A stretch of DNA of 40,000 nt from Prorocentrum cordatum (GCA_963575745.1 CAUYUJ010020675.1:100001-140000), one strand, 5' to 3'; positions 1 through 10,430 are shown, counted from the first letter of the stretch. The notes: generated by a model from the sequence alone, not told the origin. Made by a program: numbers and translations.

Positions 1-2
1 CA

Positions 3-1060
3 AAGCTGCTCTACGAAAGGCTGAAAGGGCACCTCGATGCACAGCCGCTGCCAGACCCAGTCGGCTTCAGGAAGCAGCACTCAATCAACGCTTTCGCCGT
101 CCTAGAGTACGCGTTCGGCAAATCCATGGAGGGGAATATTCCGCTTTGAGTAGCAAGCGTTGATCTGAAGAGGGATTTCGACATAATGGGCTACCCTGCT
201 CTGTTCGAGGCCCTTCGCGTGCAAGGTGTGGGCGCATTTTGCTTCGCTCTACTAGCGATGCTGTGCAATCGTCAGACGGGGCGCGTTCCTGGCTCGCGGT
301 GCTGTGGCGTCAACAGAGATGTCGTGTCGGCGGGGCGTCGTGAAGGGGGGCGTCTTCAGCCCTGGCCTGGATCTCGCATTTTCTGGATGGGAGCTCTCCC
401 TTGGCAATCGTGGACTCGACGCGGGCGGCGTGTCCGGCGAGAGGCCCGCCGACGTCTGATGCGCCGACGATTTCATTATCTATGCCGCATCCTGCAGCGA
501 ACTGTACGATATGATGGAGGTCCTGTGCTCTGAACTCCTCCGGGCTGGCCTCTACCTCAATGTCGCGAAACGGAAGTCTTCGCGACGGAGGACCTTCCTG
601 GGCCAGCGTGCGCCGAAATTGGCGACGACATGGTCGAAATTCTGATCGGCAGCGATGTTTATTTATTTGGAGAGGAAAGTGCCGGGGTCCTTGGCCCCGA
701 CGACGCGCCAGAAGGAGCAGCTGGACGTTCTGCAACGACGCATGCTGCGCTTGATTGTGGGCTGGGCGCGCCTTGTAGACGCGGACTGGAACGCGGCGAC
801 GCGTCGAATGAATGACCGGGTCGACGGAGCTCTGTCATCCTACCCAGTTCAGAATTGGCGGGAACGGTTCGCCCACCCTCGGTGCATTTTCGCAGGCCAG
901 CCTGGGCAGCAACCCGACAGCTCCGCATGCCGAGTATTAAGTTGGAGCCCGCCCGCCACCTATCCTGAGGCGGGCCGTGTACCAGGCCGTGCATCGCGTC
1001 GCTGGGCTCGAGACCAGAGTGCAATGCGTGCGCAGGTCGAGGGCTACGCGCAAGGCTTCT
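3..1060 (+). pseudogene. LINE-type reverse transcriptase relic
   Basis: Broken reverse transcriptase of a non-LTR retrotransposon, cut by the left edge of the window. The first frame reads a GFRKQHSI finger motif, then a TGA at 147-149 where the family has Trp, then VASVDLKRDFDIMGYPALF; the motif A aspartate codon is at 162-164. A frameshift follows near 300-330. The next frame gives a GVFSPGL segment and, after a second stop at 457-459, CADDFIIYAAS at 460-492, matching the YADD catalytic box with Tyr replaced by Cys. After another shift, 655-1060 reads YLERKVPG, QLDVLQRRMLRLIVGWARL, RRMNDRVDGALSSYPVQ and WRERFAHPRCIFAG, typical of the region after the catalytic domain. The jump from YLERKVPG to TTRQKEQLD suggests an internal deletion of some tens of residues. 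Stops, frameshifts and the deletion make it non-functional. The assignment is from recalled family patterns. Confidence 0.82.
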
Positions 1061-1843
1061 GAAGTCAACTCTGCATGCTCATTCTCCTTTACCCGTGCGA
1101 ATTTACAGTTTGCTGCCAGCGTCCGCTTGCGGACCGATTCGATTTCACCGGGCGTTGCCTTTTTGGTTGGGTGCAGCTTGGAGGCTCGCAATCTGGCCAC
1201 GTCGGGTCTGGCCTCGCGGCCGCGTCGTCGTGGCTGGATCCGCCGTGCAGAGACTCCAGCGGCCGGCCCGTCGACGACTATGCCCCTCCAGCACCAGATG
1301 GAGCGACCGGCTTTGACCGCCAGTTTGGCAGCCACACCGGTCTCCTTGGGGGCCTTGGGAGTGGTAGCGCCCGCCCACCAATTGCTCTTGCTATTCTCGT
1401 TCTCCCCGTCTCGCGAGTGGCCCCCGCAGTCTTCGAAGGTGCCGCCGAAGGCCTCCGCGACCCGCCGCGCGCGGGTGCGCTCGTCGCCAGTGGCTGTGCT
1501 GGGCGTCAGGCGCCACGCCGTTGACCAGCTGGACATGGTCCGTCATGACGGTGGTCGGTTGGATCGCCTGCCTGGCGATCTGCGCGGCCGCCTGGAGCTC
1601 GGCGCGCGAATTTGCCACCTTCTGGCTTTGCATGGCGCAAGTCCCGAGCCTGCCCTCGTCGGCTCCCTCACGCGGTGACCAATGGAGGGGCGCGCCCGTG
1701 ATGAAAACATCGTCGATGAATCCCATCGCGGTCTTCCATCGGCCAGAGTTCTTTTTTGGGAGGAAGGGAAAGCTGCGCGCTGCGGGAGAGGTGCCTTCGC
1801 GACCAGAGCAGGCTGTGCGACGGCCAGCTCTCGCTCGTCGCAC
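1060..1843 (-). pseudogene. RNase H-like domain relic
   Basis: On the minus strand, 1391-1843 encodes a stretch with the order and spacing of an RNase H fold: GFIDDVFITG (Asp44 of the open frame, first catalytic acid), SRAELQAAAQIARQA (Glu82, second acid) and TVMTDHVQLVNGV (Asp102, third acid). After a frameshift near 1400-1530 the other minus frame continues with GVAAKLAVKAGR, which may be the decayed C-terminal helix. RNase H domains cleave the RNA of RNA:DNA hybrids and occur in retroelements; copies resembling this are common in dinoflagellate genomes. It lies directly beside the LINE relic but on the opposite strand, so the two are probably separate insertions or a rearranged element. 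The call rests on three motifs only; a shuffled non-RNase H ORF cannot be excluded. Confidence 0.45.
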
Positions 1844-1909
1844 GACTGCTCAGACTCCCAGTGATTAACGACGGTGCAAAGAATCTGCCTTCAAGCCGTA
1901 CGCCGTGAT

Positions 1910-2150
1910 GGTGTCGAGGATGACGATGACTATGACGATGACGATGACTATGACGATGACGATGGTGCTGATGCTGATGATGATGATGATGATGATGGAG
2001 ATGCTGGTTATGGTGATGGTTCTGGTGATGATGAATATTACGATCATGATGACGATGAGGACGATGCTGCTAATGCGGTTGATGCTGATCATGATGCGTA
2101 TGATAGAGACAATGATGAGTCTGATGATGTTTGTGATGCTGCTGGTGATC
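1910..2150. repeat. GAT/GAC compound microsatellite
   Basis: Imperfect GATGAC and GAT trinucleotide tract with scattered TAT, GCT and GGT interruptions. It yields long Asp-rich (+) and Ile/Val-rich (-) open frames that are artefacts of the repeat. Confidence 0.9.
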
Positions 2151-2287
2151 CTTCTCAGGAGGAGTTGTATGTCCAGGATGCGAATTTTTGTCTGTATGAT
2201 GATGGAAGGACGAGGAGGGAAGAGTAGGGAGGGAGGAGGGAATCCGGAACGAGAGAGTGCGGGTGAGAGACGGAGAGGAAAAGAGAA

Positions 2288-2290
<3 letters not shown>

Positions 2291-2345
<55 letters not shown>

Positions 2346-2352
2346 GGAGAAA
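2291..2352. repeat. (GA)n microsatellite
   Basis: Nearly perfect GA dinucleotide run with two interruptions (GAAAGA, GAGGGA). Confidence 0.95.
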
Positions 2353-2660
2353 GTGAGAGCACCGCGGCGCTCGCTCGTCGCGTTCGAGCACCGAGCTTCC
2401 CCGCCAGCCCATATTCAAAAACGTAGCGGCGCCGAGCCCGCGCGGCCGCGCGGGGCGCCGTGAGCTCCCAGCGTGGCGCGGCCTGGGACATGCTGCGCTT
2501 AGGACGGGTTGGGTTGGGGGCTCCTTTGGCTGGCGCCAGGGGGTGTTCATCGAACGAGCTTTGAGGCTCGAGGGTAAGGTTTTCTTGGGCGTTCCCCCTC
2601 CTTCCCGAGCCCTCAGAGGCATCCACACATGCGTTTGGGGATTTCCAGGGACCCCCTGGG
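2353..2660. other. Unassigned GC-rich segment
   Basis: About 300 bp between microsatellites with no recognisable gene or repeat. The minus open frames here are continuous with the GA and GAT tracts and have no family signature. Confidence 0.5.
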
Positions 2661-2681
2661 GTCGCCGTCGTCGTCGTCGCT

Positions 2682-2724
<43 letters not shown>

Positions 2725-2752
2725 GCCTTCTGCTGCTGCTGCTGCTGCTGCT
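2661..2752. repeat. (GTC)n and (TGC)n microsatellites
   Basis: GTC tract at 2661-2723 followed at once by a TGC tract at 2731-2752. Confidence 0.95.
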
Positions 2753-2819
2753 CCTTCTCTTTCTACTCCTTTGTCCCCCATCCCGCTAAGGCGCACGTAG
2801 CAGCGCCCTCATGGGAACG

Positions 2820-3005
2820 CGCGGGGAAGAGGATAAGTACGGGGGAGAAGGTGGAGGAGTAAAAGGGGGGATAACAAGGAGGAAAAGATGAGGATGAGGA
2901 GGAAACACAAGAATAGGAGAGCTGGAAGAGGCAGGAGAAGGGGGAGGTGGAGGACAAGAGGGGGGAGGAGAGGTGAGGAGGGGAGGAAGAAGGATAGTGG
3001 TGGTT
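2820..3005. repeat. Purine-rich GAGGA tract
   Basis: Degenerate G/A-only low-complexity sequence (AGGAGG, GGGGAGG) with no coding signal. Confidence 0.8.
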
Positions 3006-3184
3006 TTGAGGGCGATGCTGATGTTGAGTTCTCTCTCCTAAAGAGTAAATCTTGTCGAATCCCCCCCTTCCGGTGCCCAATGTGTTCTTCAATTGAAGTA
3101 CTGCTCCTAGGGCTCGCACCGTGTTTTTCGAAAGGGAAAGTCTTGCGCCTCAGGTTGTGTTGACGGCCCGTTTGACGGCCCTCT

Positions 3185-3415
3185 GGTTTACAGCAACAAT
3201 TGCTCCCGCCCCAATGCCTTTTCACAATTCACTCAAAATCGTGCTCTGGCGCGGGACGTCCTCACGCGTTATCAAGGAATCGCTCTCTCGCCTAGAGCTT
3301 CCTCGCAATTATCTGAGACGCCGCGCCCTCGACACTCAGGAATCATGCTTTCGCTCTGGACCTCCTCACGATTGTCTCGGGAATCGCGCTTTCGCTCGAG
3401 ACTGTCCTGCGATGC
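3185..3415. repeat. Degenerate ~50-bp minisatellite
   Basis: About four diverged copies of a unit containing GAATCGTGCTTTCGCTC followed by CCTCCTCACGATT. Clearest at 3340-3410, where two copies lie side by side. No coding function seen. Confidence 0.6.
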
Positions 3416-3639
3416 ATGCATGAGTGAAGCTTCGGCGACCCACCCGCTCGACCTGGCCGTCTGGGCCCACCCGCCCGGCCCGCCTGTTCGGGTCTGCATC
3501 GTGCTAGTCTATCTCGTGATCAAACCTTCTCCCTCCCCCTTGTTGCTTCCCTCTTCCCTCCCCTCCCCTGTGGTAGGGGCTGCGCCAACTACACGTTGAC
3601 ACGCGAGCAGATCATGTGGCAAAGTCTTACAAGTACTGT

Positions 3640-3800
3640 TTTTACGCTGATATTGTTGTTGATGTTGTTGATGATGATGAAGTTGTCGATGATGATCAAG
3701 ATGACCGTAATAATGGCAATGGCGACGATGATGATGAGGGGGATGAGGAGGAGGATGAGGGGGAGGAGGAGGTGGAGGATGAACGAAGATGGGGCGGAGG
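3640..3800. repeat. GAT/GAG compound microsatellite
   Basis: GTT then GATGAT then GAGGAGGAT trinucleotide tract, giving Asp/Glu-rich artefact frames. Confidence 0.85.
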
Positions 3801-4059
3801 GAAAAGAGGAATAGAGGAGTTGGGGAAGGAGCAGGAACGACCAGAGTAAACCCAGGATCCACCAACGATGCTGAGATACACTCCCCTTTCCCAAGTCGGC
3901 TCTTCGAGAGTCCCTACAAGCTGTCTTTCCGACTGCAAGAAGCGCCCCCTGGGAAACCGAGCGTACTCTGGACCCGCCAGTCAGGAAAAACCTTTCTTTG
4001 AAGAGGCATCGCCTTTTCTAGAGAGTTCGAAGGACTGCGACAAGGAAGGACCATGATGT

Positions 4060-4510
4060 TTAACGAGGCGTCCAGAGAGCCCCATTAAAAAAATGGCCTG
4101 CTGCCCCCCATCCTTGTAAGTATTGGTCGACACTCCTTTGCGACCACTAGGTGTGAGGAGCCCTTCAGGTAACAATTTGGCGGGGACAACATGTTGAAAC
4201 GCATCAGCCCTCCATCCCTGTGCTGTTGCAGTGTTTCACGATGAATCTCCGCGGCGCTAAGGCGAAAGCTCTATGTTGAAAGTGTCCCGCTCTCCATCCT
4301 TGAAGCCGCTGCAGACTCTTGAAACGAGTGTGCGTTGCGTTGGGGGGGAGAACCGCATCTTGAACAGGACCCTTCATCAATCTTTGTATGTTTTGCAAAG
4401 CTTTCAAGGCGAATGTGAGCGGCGCTCACGCGAAAGCCTCATGCTGGAACGGACGCGTCTTCCGTCTTCACACTTGCTCATTGCCAAATATTTTCAGCTC
4501 CGAAGGCACG
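4060..4510. repeat. ~80-bp tandem repeat, array A
   Basis: About five diverged tandem copies of a unit with the landmarks GCGCGGCGCTAAGGCGA, then TTTTGAAA, then CCCTCCATCC, then TGTAGCTGTTGGA. Landmark copies fall near 4250, 4330 and 4414, spacing 80-84 bp. The same unit recurs at 5110-5640, 5960-6060, 9600-9690, 10335-10420 and 37255-37585. No open frame is conserved through it. Confidence 0.8.
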
Positions 4511-4599
4511 ATTCGTCGGGAAGTTCTCTGGGAACCGCCTGGACCGCCCTATTGATACCACGGTATGCCTGGTGGCGTGCGAGGGAGGAGTTAGCTAAA

Positions 4600-5100
4600 A
4601 GGACAGATGACTGGGGAGGAGCAGGGGGATGGAGGGAAGGACATGTGGAGGAGGGGTGGACGGGGTGTGGAGGGGATGACACAGAGCAAAAGGAAAACCA
4701 TAACCATAGTACAGCCAACATGCATAAACGATGCTACAATACGCCCGCCCGTCCCGAGTCCTCTGCACAGAGGGCTGTACAGCATTTCTTTCTCACTTCG
4801 GGACCTGTCTCTTGAACGACGAGCGCTCGATAATGTTGCAAGTCAAGCGAGGGCCCCAGTTTGACAAGGAGTTGTTATCCATGCTTCTGGCTGTACGTAC
4901 GCCGACGAGAGATGGTCAGACAATTTCCAGAAATGCTCAGGCAGAGCACGTATTCAGAAAGTGCCACCCCTCAATCTATACTAACTGTTTCCTATCGTAA
5001 ACGCCTGGCCCGCAAACTTACGAATGTCTCTAGCGAGGGAGCCGATTTGAAAAGGAAGTTTCCTACATCTGCGTAGAGGTTGCATAGTTTTAGACGTCTG
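4600..5100. other. Unassigned; weak copy of 3720-4050
   Basis: No gene seen. The stretch from 4720 (ACGATGCTACAATACGC) resembles 3866 onward (ACGATGCTGAGATACAC), and both precede an array of the 80-bp unit, suggesting an old duplication of spacer plus array. Confidence 0.4.
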
Positions 5101-5109
5101 ATCATCACG

Positions 5110-5640
5110 AACAGGGACATCTCAAACGGCATTCACGCGTTCAGCTGGAACCGTTTTCCATTGAGTGGCTCTTATCAGCTATAAGGACGAACGTGCGCGG
5201 CGCTACGGGGAGAGACACATGCTGAAAAAACGCCTTGCGCCTGTCTAACTCTTGGAAGCTGTCATAACGAATATGCGCGGCGCCAGGGCGACATCTACAT
5301 TTGGAAACAGGAACCGCCCTGCATCCATGCAACCGCTGGAATCTCTTGAGGCGAGTGTGCGCGGCACCGAGGTGAAAGCCACGTTGTGAACACGATCCCC
5401 TAGATCCGTGGAGTTGCTGGAAGTTTTTATGTATCTGCGCGGCGCCCCGGCGACAGCCACACTTCGAAGACGACCCCTGGGCACCCGTGTAAGTGTTGGA
5501 AGCTTTTAGGAGGAATGCGCGCGCCGCTAAGGCGAGGCCCGTACTTTGAAAGCAGCGCCCCCCGTCCTTCCATGTAGCTGTTGGAATTGTCCAGCGTCGG
5601 CGACTTGGAAAGCCTTACGCCCGGTGCCACAGATCCCGAA
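5110..5640. repeat. ~80-bp tandem repeat, array B
   Basis: Tandem copies of the same unit as array A, with TGCGCGGCGC landmarks at 5194, 5274, 5358, 5436 and 5516: spacing 80, 84, 78 and 80 bp. The last copy runs into the composite repeat that begins near 5520. Confidence 0.9.
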
Positions 5641-6330
5641 GGGGAACGACGACGCTGACGCTCTGCAGCCCTCCTTGGGGCTCTCTGGGGACCCTCTGGG
5701 CTCTGTTGGGGCTGGGGCTGCATGGGGCCTCGGCCAGGACAGGGTACGACCCCTGGGATATCCCCGTCTGGCGGACCCTCCCCTGGCACCCCCTCTCGGA
5801 CTCACTCCCAGGACCCCCCCTGGGGATCCCCCCCAGGGCCTTCCTCTCGGGACCCCCCCCTCCCAGCAGGGAAGAAGGGATCAATGAGAAGGGTTTCTAT
5901 TCGATTCAATTACGCCGTTTGATTTTCGAGGAGGTCCCAGGGAAGGGGGCGAGGAAGGGACGACGACGCGCCACGAAGGCGAGGCCCACACTTTGAAAAC
6001 AGCACCCCCTCCCTCCGTGTAGCTGTTGGAATTGTCCAGCGTCGGCATATTGGAAAGGCCTTACGGCTGGTGCCGCCGATCCCAGACGACGACGGCGGCG
6101 CCGGCAGCGACGACGACGACGACGCTGACGCTCTGGAGTCCTTGCGGCTTTCTTGGGAGTCTCCTAGGGTCTGTTGGGGCTGGGGCTGGGGCCGGGGCTG
6201 GGGCCGGGGGCCAGGGCCGGGGCCAGGGCCAGTGGTCGAGGTCGACGCTGGGTGGGGCTGGGGCCGCGGGGCCGGGGCCAGGGCCGGGGCTGGGTTTCCG
6301 GAAGGCCCCGAACCAGAGGTTTCTTCTTGA
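5520..6330. repeat. Composite repeat, copies A and B
   Basis: Two copies of a composite unit in direct orientation. Order of blocks: one 80-bp unit (5521 and 5966), GTCCAGCGTCGGC, CTTACGCCCGGTGCC/CTTACGGCTGGTGCC, a GAC-rich run, GCTGACGCTCTG, TCTGTTGGGGCTGGGGCTG, then (copy A) a C-rich stretch with GGGATCC-like words and AATGAGAAGGG at 5883. The 80-bp units are 445 bp apart. Copy B runs on into the GGCCGGGG minisatellite at 6180-6300. Confidence 0.75.
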
Positions 6331-6334
6331 AATT

Positions 6335-7357
6335 GGGTCACGGGTCACGGGGTCACCGGGTCAAGTGACCCACGCCGCCGGGTCACCGGGTCATTGGGTC
6401 ACTGGGTCAATTGACCCACACCGCTGGGTCCCCGGGTCACCGGGTCAACTGACCCGTACCGCCGGGTCACCGGGTCACCGCGTCATTTGACCTCGCCTGG
6501 TCACCGGGTCACCAGGTCACCGAATCAATTGACCCACACCGCCGGGTCATTGGGTGACCGGGTCAACCAGGTCACCGGGTCACTGGGTCACTGGGTCGCG
6601 GGGTCACCGGGTCACTGGGTCACCGCGGGTCACCGGGTCACCGGGTCAACGGGTCACCGGGTCACCGGGTTACCGGGTGACCGGGTTACCGGGTTACTGG
6701 GTCACTGGGTCACCGGGTCACCGGGTCACCGAGACACTGGGTTTTTGGGTCACCGGGTCACGGGGGTCCCTGCAGGATCACCTGGTCACTGGGTCACCGT
6801 TTCACCGGGTCACTGGGTCACCCGCCGGGTCACCAGGTGACCGGGTCACCGAATCACCGGGTCACCGGATCATCCATTGGGTCACCGGGTCACCGGATCA
6901 CTGGGTCACCGGGTCACCGGGTCACCGGGTCATTGGGTCACCGGGTCACCCGGTCACCGGGTCACCGGGTCACGAGGTCACCGGGTCACCAGGTCACCGG
7001 GTCACCGGGTCATCGGGTCACCGGGTCACCGGCCGGGTCACCGGGTCACCGGGTCACTGGGTCACCAGGTCACCGGGTCACCACCGGGTCTTTGGGGTCA
7101 CCGAGTCACCAGGTCACCGGGTCACTGGGTCACTGGATCACCAGGTCATGCTGGTCACCAGGTCACTGGGTTTTTGGGTCACCGCTTGGTCCGGGTCACC
7201 TGACCCACGCTGCTGGGTTTCCGGGTCACAGGATGATCATTTGACCCACGCGAGTCACCGGGTCACCGGGTCACTGGGTCACTGGATCACCAGGTCACCG
7301 GGTCTTTGGGTCACCCGGTCAACAGGTCACCAAGTCAACGGGTCACCGGGTCAACGG
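6335..7357. repeat. 8-bp GGGTCACC array 1
   Basis: About 1 kb of imperfect tandem GGGTCACC. Variants include GGGTCACT, GGGTCAAC and GGTTACC. Eight units of 3 nt divide into 24 bp, so all forward frames stay open and translate as degenerate VTGSPGHR repeats; the 442-residue frame starting at 6554 is an artefact. Near 6403-6418, 6440 and 7195-7245 the array is broken by palindromic GGGTCA..TGACCC elements. Confidence 0.97.
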
Positions 7358-7358
7358 G

Positions 7359-7717
7359 CTCCTCCTCCTCCTCCTCCTCCTCCTCCTCCTCCTCCTCCTC
7401 CTCCTCCTCCTCCTCCTTGGTGCATGCTCCGCCTCCTCCTCCTCCTCCTACTCCTCCTCCTCCTCCTCCTCCCTCTTCTCGTCGTCCTCCTGGTCGTCGT
7501 CCTCCTACTCCTCCTCCTTTTGCTCCTCGTCCACCTCCTCCTCGTTCTCCTCGTCGTCCTCCTCGGACTCGTCCTCGTCGTCCTCCTCGTCCTCGTCCTC
7601 CTCGTCCTCCTCGTCCTCGTACTCCTCCTCCTCGTTGTCCTTCGCGTCCTCGTCCTCCTCGTCCTCCCCCTCCTCCTCTTCCTCCTCCTCCTCCTCCTCC
7701 TCCTCCTCCTCCTCCTA
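7359..7717. repeat. (CTC)n pyrimidine tract
   Basis: CTC/CCT trinucleotide tract with GTC interruptions in the middle, directly abutting the end of the 8-bp array. It gives poly-Pro, poly-Leu or poly-Ser artefact frames. Confidence 0.95.
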
Positions 7718-8400
7718 CCCCGCGTTCCCGCAGCGTTTTCTCGAGTCGATCGCAGTCTGCCGAGGGCGGCTGCTCGGACTGCCGGTCTCTCTCTCTCTCT
7801 CTGCCTGTCTGCCTTGTGTTTTCGTCTGTCTGTCTGTCTGTCTGCGGAGCATCATCAAGTGCTGGATCTGCAATACCAATAACCCGAGCGTTATCTGCCC
7901 TTCGGCAATATTGGGCAAGGCTCTCTTCAATTGTCTGCGGGTGTGCACCCGCAGAGACAGCGTCTTGAAAACTCGCCGGCGCGTGCTAAAATCTGCGGTG
8001 GGAGTTTCTGACTATGTTTATTTCGCGCGCTACCGAAAGTCCCTTCAGGCCTCAGGCACGCCTCCCACAGAGTCGGGCCACAGATGTCCGAACTCCCCAT
8101 GGCGGTCTCGGGGGCTCTCCAGAGCGCTGCAGGAGCACCATGCAGGGGCCCAAGGGATCTCAGAGAGGGCCCCAGAATGGGGATCGACGACAGGAGGGCC
8201 CAAGGTGGCCCCGACGCAATCCCAACAGGCCCCAACATAACGCCAAGATCTTTCATAATGCAGCCCCAATGGGCAGTGGGCCCCTTGACAGCACTGACAG
8301 GGCTCCCAGAATCCAAACCTGATTCATTCTTAGATCGCTTCCTCGTGGCCCACAGAAAGGCCCTCGGAGGCCCTGATAATGCCCTTGCGAGCTCACAGAC
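7718..8400. other. Unassigned stretch with short repeats
   Basis: Holds TC and TCTG runs (7787-7845), an inverted repeat at 7934-7955 (arms TCTGCGGGTG and CACCCGCAGA, 2-nt centre) and, at 8120-8330, degenerate GGGGCCC words of the kind found on the other strand at 12100-12460. No protein family recognised. Confidence 0.5.
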
Positions 8401-8405
8401 AAGCG

Positions 8406-8747
8406 CTAGCGATACCACAACGCGGGCCAGCGGCATGAGCGAAGCGACTGCATCATGCGCGCCCGCTCGGGGCTGATTGTCGTCACGCAGCGCCGCAGGA
8501 ACTCATGACACAACGCATCTGTGTCGGTCGTCCCGGATGCCTTCTGCACGCCTGCCTGCGCGCATACCAGCGCCAGCTCGCGGCCGACCTGCCGCCCGCG
8601 GCGGATGCGCGGCGTCAACAAGTTGTCTAAGTGTTTGTTGACGACGGGCGTCACCAACGCAACTTGCTTGCTAGGCGCCGCTTTGGGCGCCTCCTCGGAC
8701 TCCCGCACGTGGTCTCTGTCGTCCTGCGACCATCTCGGCGGGCCCAC
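8406..8747 (-). CDS. Possible exon-like ORF, unknown
   Basis: A 113-residue minus-strand frame with a balanced, protein-like composition in its middle (KQVALVTPVVNKHLDNLL, RRGRQVGRELALVCAQAG, DALCHEFLRRCV), unlike the repeat-derived frames around it. It ends where the second 8-bp array begins. I do not recognise a family. It could be one exon of a minus-strand gene or a transposon remnant; splice sites could not be fixed. Confidence 0.25.
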   Translation of the reverse strand: MGPPRWSQDDRDHVRESEEAPKAAPSKQVALVTPVVNKHLDNLLTPRIRRGRQVGRELALVCAQAGVQKASGTTDTDALCHEFLRRCVTTISPERARMMQSLRSCRWPALWYR

Positions 8748-9231
8748 CGGGTCACCCGGTCACCCGGTCACCAGGTCACCGAGTCACCGCGTCACCGAGA
8801 CACCGGGTCACCGGGTCACCAGGTCACCGGGTCACCAGGTCACCGATATACACCGGGTCACCGGGTCACCGGGTCTCTGGGTCAAGACACCGGGTCACCG
8901 GGTCACCGGGTCACCGGGTCACCGGGTCACCGGGTCACCTGGTCAATGGGTCACCAGGTCACCTGACCCCGGATGATCATTTGACCCACGCTAATGTGGG
9001 TCACCGGGTCACCGGGTCACTGGGTCACCGGGTCACCGGGTCACCGGGTCACGGGGTCACCGGGTCACCGGGTCACCCTGTCACCGGGTGACCGGGTCAC
9101 CGGGTCACAGGCCGGGTCAACCGGGTCACCGGGTCACAGGGTCACCGATTCACCAGGTCACCGGGTCACCGGGTCACCGTGTCACCAGGTCACCTGGTCA
9201 CCGGATCACAGGGTCACCGGGTCACCGACCC
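8745..9231. repeat. 8-bp GGGTCACC array 2
   Basis: Second block of the same 8-bp repeat, about 490 bp. At 8955-9000 it carries a non-array insert with TGATCATTTGACCCACGC that also occurs in array 1 at 7230-7250, so the arrays share internal structure and are related by duplication. Confidence 0.97.
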
Positions 9232-10430
9232 AATTAAAAAAAGCCTCTAGTTCACATGCGCTCGGGTTTCCAGGGCCGGGTTCGGGGCTGGAGCTGGGGC
9301 GAGGAGGGGTCCTGAGCTCCCCTGCCGACTCGGAGAGCATCCCCCTGTCCCCCTTCTCCCCAGGGGGGAGCGCCCAGGGGGGGAGGTACGACCAGGACCC
9401 TCCCCCAGGACCTCTTCTTCCCGGGACCCCCCCGCCTGGGACCGCCTACAGGACCTCCCCCTTGGACCCCCTCCCCCGCAGGGAAGGGCCCAATGAGGAC
9501 GGCTTCTCTTCGATTCAATTGCGGCGTTGCTTGATTTCCGCTTGGTTGGGTCGCTTGAGAAGGAGGGCCAAGGGAAAGGGTTGGAACGGTACAACGACGC
9601 CTTATAAGGCGAGGCCCGCACTTTGAAAGCAGCGCCCCCCGTCCTTCGGTGTAGCTGTTGGAATCGTCCAGCCCTGGCACAGTGGAAAAGATTTGCGGCT
9701 GGCGCCGCCGATCCCGAAGGGGAACGACGACCACGGCGGCGGCGGCAGCGGCGACCACGACGACGACGCTGACGCTCTGGAGCCATTTTTCTTGCGCTTC
9801 TCTTGAATTAATTGGGTGCCTCTTGCGCTCTGTTGGGGCCAGGGCGGGGGCTGGGGCCGGGGTCGACGCTGGGGCGGGGGCCCCGGCCTGGGCCGACGCT
9901 GGGGCCGCAGGACCAAGGCCAACGGCCAGGGCCAGGGCCAGGGCCATGGCCGTGGCCGGGGTCGGGGCCAGGGCCGGGACCAGGGTCGGGGCTGGAGCCG
10001 TGGCTGAGGCAGGAGGAGGGGTCGTGAGCTCCCCTGCCGACAGGGAGAGCACCCCCTGTCCTCCTTCTCCACACGGGGGACCGCCCAGCAGCGGCGGGTG
10101 GGTTACGACCCTTGGGATCCGCCCAGACCCTTCCCCGGGACCCCCTCGTTGACTCCCTCCCGGGAACCCCCGCATGATTCCCCCCGGGACCTTCTCCCGG
10201 GATCCTCCCCTGACAGGGAAGGGATCAATGAGAAGGGCTTCCATTCGATCCAATTGCGGCGTTGTTTGATTTCCGTTTTGCTGGATCGCTTGAGAATATG
10301 GGCCCAGGGAAAGGGGGGAAGCGGGACGACGACGCGCCGCTAAGGCGAGGCCCTCTCTTTGAAAGCAGCCTTCCCTCCATCCGTGTAGCTATTGGAATTG
10401 TCCAGCGTCGGCGAATTGCATGGGGAGGAA
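9232..10430. repeat. Composite repeat, copies C and D
   Basis: Two further direct copies of the composite unit at 5520-6330. AATGAG landmarks are at 9492 and 10227, and 80-bp units begin near 9603 and 10338, a period of 735 bp. Copy C includes the GAC run (9720-9770), GCTGACGCTCTGG, CTCTGTTGGGG and a GGCCAGGG minisatellite (9835-10010). GAGGAGGGGTC..GAGCTCCCCTGCCGA occurs at the start of both. The 333-residue minus frame at 9252-10253 follows these repeats and has no family signature. Confidence 0.8.

Noticed and set aside
6554-7882. 442-residue open frame (VTGSPGHR and poly-Leu)
   Set aside because: It is a by-product of an 8-bp repeat that is frame-neutral over 24 bp and of a stop-free CTC tract; other forward frames are also open and there is no non-repeat core.
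6335-9231. CRISPR array
   Set aside because: Repeats are contiguous 8-mers without unique spacers, and the genome is eukaryotic in character.
9252-10253. 333-residue minus-strand frame
   Set aside because: Follows the composite repeat and GGCCAGGG minisatellite; the same peptide motifs recur wherever the repeat recurs, and related copies are frame-broken.
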